A program made the translations under genes and the position numbers. A model generated the notes under the pieces. The model was not told where the DNA came from. It worked only from the letters and a program-made list of their open reading frames with translations, and did no database searches. From an uncultured Clostridia bacterium (GTDB taxonomy: Bacteria; Bacillota; Clostridia; TANB77; CAG-508): a stretch of DNA of 31,213 bases. Below are positions 27,541-31,213 of the stretch, piece by piece. The DNA lies in assembly GCA_948777935.1 (NCBI GenBank), contig CAQDYY010000011.1, forward strand, positions 1 to 31,213. Direction: 5' to 3'. How positions within the stretch are numbered: position 1 is the first letter of the stretch; every line of letters starts with the position of its first letter.

Positions 27541-27592
27541 GGGCACAGTGGTGTCATGTCTCATAGGTATTCCCGCAAACGATGCCCCTACA
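27541..27592. repeat. Dispersed GGGCACAGTGG repeat, copy 3
   Basis: About 52 bp, GGGCACAGTGGTGTCATGTC to GATGCCCCTAC. Its ends are complementary (GGGCA/TGCCC). Same orientation as copies at 5741 and 25720. It lies just past the rsmH stop. Confidence 0.85.
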
Positions 27593-27596
27593 AGCA

Positions 27597-28525
27597 CTAT
27601 ATTCTTTCGAAAATCCTTAATTTTGCACTTTTGGATCTTGAATTTTCTTCTTGTTCTTTAATTGTTGGTTCAATTGGTTTTTTTGTAATAATTTTTCCTA
27701 ATGCTTCTGCTCCACATACACATTTAGGAAAATCTTTTGGACATGTACATTTTCCGTACTGAATCTTGATACGTTTTTTTTACTGCTCTATCTTCTAATG
27801 AATGAAATGTTATTATGCATAACCTTCCATTTTTATTTAAACAACTAATTGCTTCTTTTACAGTATTTTCTAATGGTTTTATCTCATCATTTACTTCAAT
27901 TCTAATTGCTTGAAATGTTCTTTTTGCAGGATGTCCTGTTTTATTATTTGTTGGTACTACTTGTTTTATTATTTCTGCTAATTCTAATGTTGTAGTAATA
28001 CGTTTCTTTTCTCTTTCCTCGCAAATTTTTTTTGCAATTTGTCTTGAAAATCGTTCTTCTCCATATTCGTATATTACATTTGCTAATGTTTCTTCTTTAT
28101 AATTATTTATTACATCTTCTGCTGTTAAACTTTGTGTTCTATCCATTCTCATATCTAATGGACTATTTTTTATATAACTAAAACCTCTTTTTTCTTCATC
28201 TATTTGATAAGAAGATACTCCAAGGTCTAATAATATTCCATCTACTTTATCTATTTTTAAATCTTTTAAAATTTGCCTTATTTGATCATGGTTTCCATGT
28301 ACATATACAACATTACTATAATTTTGTAGTCTTTCTTTAGCAGTCTCTAATGCTTCATTATCTCTATCTATCCCAATTAATTTACCGTTTAGATGATAGT
28401 TTTTCTATAATTTTCTTACTATGTCCTGCTCCACCCATAGTTCCATCTACATATATTCCATCTGGCTTTATATTTAAACCAGATATACACTCTTCTAGTA
28501 AAACTGGTTTATGCTTAAATTCCAA
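27597..28525 (-). CDS. rsmH: 16S rRNA (cytosine1402-N4)-methyltransferase RsmH (two +1 shifts at CGG)
   Basis: RsmH (MraW) methylates C1402 of 16S rRNA. The product is assembled from three frames joined at CGG codons 28385-28387 and 27754-27756, giving 308 residues, normal for the family. Segment 1: HKPVLLEECISGL and the SAM motif DGTMGGAGHS. Segment 2: GKLIGIDRDNEAL, DGILLDLGVSSYQID, SPLDMRMDRTQ and ITFHSLEDRAVK. Segment 3: the cysteine cluster CTCPKDFPKCVC and the closing SRSKSAKLRIFERI. The start is TTG at 28525, preceded by AAAGGAAG; no ATG fits. Read literally, the gene would be three fragments, yet all family motifs are intact. Confidence 0.9.
27753..27756 (-). other. +1 recoding site CGGA (rsmH, second)
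   Basis: Zero frame: GTA CGG AAA ATG. Skipping C gives GGA-AAA-TGT and the cysteine-rich RsmH tail. Confidence 0.9.
28384..28387 (-). other. +1 recoding site CGGT (rsmH, first)
   Basis: Zero frame: TCT AAA CGG TAA. Skipping C gives GGT-AAA-TTA-ATT-GGG (GKLIG), the conserved start of the second SAM-binding strand. Confidence 0.9.
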
Positions 28526-28867
28526 TTATATTACTTCCTTTTCGTTTTTCAAGTTAATAGTTATAATCCACAAACAGTTGGTACTTTTGTTAAATACCAA
28601 CTGTTGCGTATTGTTTTTATCTTATGTTTATTATATGTCTTCTGTTCTCTAAAATTTCCTTTTGTAATTCACAAAGCACTTGTCCTTCGTGCCTTTTCTT
28701 CTTTTGTATCATCTATATTTTTCTTTTGAATAACAAATATTAAGTTATCTTTTGTTAATTTTCTTTATACTTTAGTTTTCTATAAAATTTGTCTTTTGTA
28801 TTTAAAAAAATCTTTTGTATTTTACATATTTTTTCTTTAGTATTTTATATAAACTTTATAAAAAAGA
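28526..28867. other. 342-bp non-coding gap between mraZ and rsmH
   Basis: No convincing gene on either strand. It holds a 10-bp perfect stem (28574-28583 with 28595-28604; loop 11) about 50 nt upstream of the rsmH start, and two close copies of AAATACAAAAGA on the minus strand near 28795-28825. A leader or internal promoter is possible, but no clean promoter pair was found. Confidence 0.5.
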
Positions 28868-29299
28868 TTATATACCAAGCATTGTCATATTTTCTGCAAT
28901 TTCATCTGCTGAAATATTTTCATCACTACTATATGTTTTCCAACTTTCCTTATTCCAAATTTCTAGTCTTGTTCCTACACCTATAATTATAACTTCTTTA
29001 TCTAATGATGCATGTTCTCTTAGGTTTGCTGGTATTAAGAACCTTCCTTGTTTATCTATTTCACATTCAACTGCTCCTGATAAGAAAAATCTTACAAAAT
29101 TTCTTGCATTCTTTTGTGCTAGTGGTAGTGCTTTTAGTTTTTCTTCAAAGTTAGCCCATTCTGTTTGTGAATATGCAAATAAACATCCATCAAGACCTTT
29201 TGTAATAATAAATTTTTCTCCAATATCTTCACGTAATTTTGATGGCATTATGATTCTTCCTTTTGCATCTACATTATGCTCATATTCACCAATAAACAC
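28868..29299 (-). CDS. mraZ: MraZ, transcriptional regulator of the division/cell-wall cluster
   Basis: 143 residues, the usual MraZ length. It has two AbrB-like halves with the hallmark motifs DAKGRIIMPSKLRE and DKQGRFLIPANLREHA. MraZ forms a ring-shaped oligomer that binds repeated boxes upstream of its own gene, and such boxes are present here. The start is a GTG with AGGTGAG five bases upstream. No CGG lies in the gene, so it is read without a shift. It heads the cluster: rsmH and ftsL follow, after an unusually long 342-bp gap. Confidence 0.93.
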   Translation of the reverse strand: MFIGEYEHNVDAKGRIIMPSKLREDIGEKFIITKGLDGCLFAYSQTEWANFEEKLKALPLAQKNARNFVRFFLSGAVECEIDKQGRFLIPANLREHASLDKEVIIIGVGTRLEIWNKESWKTYSSDENISADEIAENMTMLGI

Positions 29300-29325
29300 T
29301 TAGGCTCACCTCTCTCCCTTTTCAA

Positions 29326-29352
29326 ACCACTTTGTACCACTTTCCACCACTT
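29326..29352 (-). promoter_or_regulatory. MraZ operator: three AGTGGT repeats at 10-bp spacing
   Basis: On the minus strand AGTGGTGG, AAAGTGGTAC and AAAGTGGTTT follow each other with a 10-bp period, between the promoter and the mraZ start. Known MraZ boxes are direct repeats of this kind (GTGG-type cores about one helical turn apart). This indicates autoregulation of the division cluster. Confidence 0.8.
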
Positions 29353-29359
29353 CATCTAA

Positions 29360-29388
29360 ATTTTAATATAACTTTTGGGATTTTGCAA
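29360..29388 (-). promoter_or_regulatory. Predicted vegetative promoter of mraZ
   Basis: -35 TTGCAA (29383-29388) and -10 TAAAAT (29360-29365) are separated by exactly 17 bp, just upstream of the MraZ operator repeats. Confidence 0.65.
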
Positions 29389-29430
29389 TAGTTTTAGGAA
29401 AAAAAGTTTAAAAAATTTTTATAAATATAT

Positions 29431-29578
29431 AAAACAAGATAGCTATATAATTATTTTATACATTACAGAATATGGCTTTCCCACTGATGCTGTAACAGGC
29501 ATAGCCTTAACAGCATTCATCGGTCCCCACGTAGCCAATTCTTTCATTTCTAAAATAATTATATAGCTATCTTGTTTT
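29431..29578. repeat. 148-bp element with perfect 28-bp inverted ends (MITE-like or structured RNA)
   Basis: The arms at 29431-29458 and 29551-29578 are perfect inverted repeats. The 92-bp interior has higher GC than its surroundings and contains nested complementarity (ATGCTGT/ACAGCAT and GGCT/AGCC). It lies between the mazF stop and the mraZ promoter. It may be a non-autonomous transposable element or a terminator-like RNA. A 34-codon ORF on the minus strand spans the interior, but has no ribosome site. Confidence 0.7.
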
Positions 29579-29585
29579 TAAATTT

Positions 29586-29937
29586 TTATTCTCCTAGTCC
29601 AAAACTAACTCCTAATGCATTATTTATTTTATCTATAATTTGATTATCATCTATGTGTCCAATTTTTTCTTTTAATCTGCTTTTATCTATTGTTCTTATT
29701 TGTTCTGTTAGCACAACAGAATCTGCCTTTAATCCACTATTTCCGTGAATCCAACTCTATATGCGTTGGTAATTTATTCTTTCCTGTTTGCGATGTGATT
29801 GCTGCTGCAATTACTGTTGGACTATATTTATTTCCCATATCATTTTGTATAATAATAACTGGTCTAATTCCTCCTTGTTCTGAGCCTACTACTGGACTTA
29901 AATCTGCATAAAACATATCTCCTCTTTTGATTACCAT
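29586..29937 (-). CDS. mazF: MazF/EndoA-type mRNA interferase, orphan (with +1 shift at CGG)
   Basis: MazF family, sequence-specific RNA cleavage. The N-terminal signature is clear: RGDMFYADLSPVVGSEQGG, RPVIIIQND, then PTVIAAAITSQ. The zero frame stops two codons after a CGG (SRK*). Bypassing CGG at 29743-29745 restores the family C-terminus (LTEQIRTIDKSRLKEKIGHID...FGLGE), total 116 residues, normal for the family. I chose the ATG at 29937 because AGGAG lies 8 nt upstream; the GTG at 29946 sits inside that ribosome site. No MazE-like antitoxin is seen in the ~100 bp upstream, so it is an orphan here. Confidence 0.85.
29742..29745 (-). other. +1 recoding site CGGA (mazF)
   Basis: Zero frame: TCA CGG AAA TAG. 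Skipping C gives TCA-GGA-AAT and the MazF C-terminal half with its EQIRTIDK motif. Confidence 0.85.
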
Positions 29938-30034
29938 TTTCTTCACTCCTATTACTACTGTTTTTTATCCTTTTTTATTTGATATATTTTAAACTTTATT
30001 TAAGAGCAAAAATTTTAAGTAGTCTATAAAGATT

Positions 30035-30695
30035 TTATATGTCTTCTTCTAACGGATTTAATTTAAATGCTAGTATTTCTTCCTTACCGACTACTATTTA
30101 TTTTTATCTCATTATATAATATGTAGACTAGCATTTTTTGGTTCATATCTTCTAATGTTAGTTTTATTGGTTTTTTAGTTTTAGTATCAATATATAATGT
30201 TTGTAGCACATTATCTTGTATATTCGTTTTCATTATAATTTGATTTTCTTTTTCTTCAAATGTAGCATTGGGATTATTCTTATATCGGTTTATAAAATCT
30301 GATAACCATAAATGGTTTTCTGTTACATATGGATAATTTTCATATATTTTACTAAGATTAAGCTTTGTATTTTCTATTTTTAAATTATTTCCATCATATG
30401 TTGTAACTACACCTCTTATAGATTGTGGCTCTAATACCTCACTACGTACTAAATTTGGTGCCTTATATATTTGTTTTATTTTATATTGATTTTGATTTTT
30501 GTTACTATTTATTTCTATACTTATTTGTGCTTCATAAGACTCTAAGTTTAAAATATATTCTTTTATATCTTCAGCTGATTTAATATTAGTATTTCCAAAT
30601 TCTGTTGTTTTATAATTATTTTTTGAAAAAAAATAAATAGTTATTGTTATTAAAATTAAAACAGCAATTATACATATGATTTTTTTATTTTTCAT
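30035..30695 (-). CDS. GerS/LolA-like lipoprotein-carrier-fold membrane protein (with +1 shift at CGG)
   Basis: A 219-residue product if the CGG at 30087-30089 is bypassed. Residues ~5-22 are one membrane segment or signal anchor. The rest looks like the LolA fold: charged strands, a motif around RSEVLEPQSIRG, and late ILYNEIKINS. Clostridial relatives include GerS-type germination proteins; that link is from family knowledge and is moderate. The zero frame would end at CGG-TAA. Skipping the C adds a plausible tail, GKEEILAFKLNPLEEDI, before TAA at 30035. A good ribosome site (AAGGAGGA) precedes the ATG. It sits upstream of the MazF-like gene with a gap of about 100 bp. Confidence 0.7.
30086..30089 (-). 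other. +1 recoding site CGGT (GerS-like gene)
   Basis: Zero frame reads AGT CGG TAA. Skipping C gives GGT (Gly) and 16 further codons. No conserved family residue tests this site, so it is the least certain of the ten. Confidence 0.6.
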
Positions 30696-30827
30696 AATGC
30701 TCCTCCTTAATATTTAATTATATTAATTGCTATTTGAGTATATGAATTGTTTTTATATATAAGAACCTGCACCTCACATACAAAGCTTATAGTTGATGTT
30801 TCCCAAAACCTTGCTACTTTCTCAATA

Positions 30828-30860
30828 ATAACCCCCACACTAATATAGTGTGGGGGTTAT
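30828..30860 (-). terminator. Hairpin terminator after the LPKTG gene
   Basis: Perfect 15-bp arms (30828-30842 and 30846-30860) with a 3-base loop, five G:C pairs in a row, a few bases past the stop. The following U-rich stretch is weak (TTATTATT). Confidence 0.7.
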
Positions 30861-30864
30861 ATGA

Positions 30865-31213
30865 TTATTTACTTTCTTTTTTCATTTTGATGTAGTTATA
30901 TGTTAGTATAACTCCTGAACCTGAAAGTACTATTACTGCTATTACTAATACCACTATTGTTTCTCCTGTTTTTGGTAAGTTTCCTGTATAATTATCATTT
31001 GGTGTGTTTGGTTTTATTGGTTTCGGTGGTATTTCTGGATTCGTAGGTTCTTGCGGTTTGTTTGGATCATCTGGAGTGCCTGGTTTATCTGGATTGTCTG
31101 GATCTACTGGTGGTGTTGGATCATCTGGATCGTCTGGGTCTACTGGTGGTGTTGGTTTATCTGGATCGTCTGGGTCTACTGGTGGTGTTGGTTTATCTGG
31201 ATCGTCTGGGTCT
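30865..31213 (-). CDS. LPXTG wall-anchored surface protein, C-terminal part (5' end outside window)
   Basis: Only the last ~115 codons are visible; the start lies beyond the right edge. The order is a Pro/Asp-rich linker made of a 12-residue repeat (DPDDPDKPTPPV), then a sorting signal: LPKTG, a hydrophobic segment and a positively charged tail (YIKMKKESK). This is the standard layout for sortase-mediated attachment to peptidoglycan, and a sortase gene lies about 5.5 kb downstream. The linker would span the wall and hold out a domain that cannot be seen here. The stop is followed by a strong hairpin, so the gene ends its own transcript. Confidence 0.85.
   Translation of the reverse strand, partial: DPDDPDKPTPPVDPDDPDKPTPPVDPDDPDDPTPPVDPDNPDKPGTPDDPNKPQEPTNPEIPPKPIKPNTPNDNYTGNLPKTGETIVVLVIAVIVLSGSGVILTYNYIKMKKESK
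31106..31213 (-). repeat. 36-bp tandem repeat encoding a 12-residue linker
   Basis: Near-identical 36-bp units encode DPDDPDKPTPPV in the wall-spanning linker of the LPKTG protein. The array runs off the window edge, so copy number is unknown. Confidence 0.8.

Noticed and set aside
29459..29550. Core of the inverted-repeat element as a tRNA, riboswitch or hammerhead ribozyme
   Set aside because: Some stems and GATGA/GAAA-like words are present, but no consensus of a known class is met.
853..30089. Simple reassignment of CGG to another amino acid without frameshift
   Set aside because: After CGG the zero frame soon meets stops or loses homology, so a changed amino acid alone cannot restore the proteins.
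853..30089. Systematic sequencing error adding C before GGA or GGT
   Set aside because: CGGA and CGGT also occur across codon boundaries (e.g. 6099, GGC-GGA) without any frame break. An error motif would hit those too. It is not fully excluded without the reads.

Overview
This is a very AT-rich window in which every gene I can support lies on the minus strand, so transcription runs from high to low coordinates. The division and cell-wall (dcw) genes, the DNPR-type (meso-diaminopimelate) MurE, sortase with LPXTG-like anchors, cohesin/dockerin pairs, a GerS/LolA-like lipoprotein and a DUF6514-like protein point to a spore-former-related, probably gut-dwelling, member of the Clostridia. The exact lineage cannot be named from the sequence.

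Layout, right to left. (1) 30865-31213: C-terminus of an LPKTG wall-anchored protein. (2) 30035-29586: GerS/LolA-like protein and an orphan MazF-type nuclease, followed by an element with 28-bp inverted ends. (3) mraZ with its own promoter and three operator repeats, then rsmH and ftsL. (4) Surface-protein insert: a cohesin-like MPKTG protein, then an operon of sortase, dockerin-bearing glucosaminidase and a cadherin-like membrane protein. (5) A two-gene cassette with a Panacea/SocA domain. (6) The division transpeptidase (SpoVD/FtsI type). (7) A DUF4143-type ATPase behind four 32-33 bp spaced repeats, and a GGDEF-EAL protein. (8) A 2540-residue dockerin protein followed by a small LPKTG-anchored cohesin protein. 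(9) murE, mraY, ftsW, murG and a DUF6514-like gene. murF and murD are not in the window.

The main discovery is a recoding rule. Eight genes, including murG, ftsW, rsmH and the transpeptidase, look frameshifted. All ten breaks are at an in-frame CGG codon, and at every one the correct protein resumes in the +1 frame, so that CGGN (N is A or T) is read as a single glycine (skip C, read GGA or GGT). I checked every CGG on the coding strand by eye: the ten in-frame copies are exactly the ten breaks, while about 35 out-of-frame copies inside genes cause no shift. CGT is used as ordinary arginine. The simplest reading is that CGG has lost its tRNA in this lineage and triggers efficient +1 frameshifting onto a glycine codon. 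murG and rsmH need two shifts each, and the transpeptidase needs one to reach its KTG active-site motif.

The non-dcw genes form a coherent surface system: cohesin proteins anchored to the wall by sortase could display the dockerin-bearing giant protein and glucosaminidase. Several intergenic repeats and long palindromes are also present.
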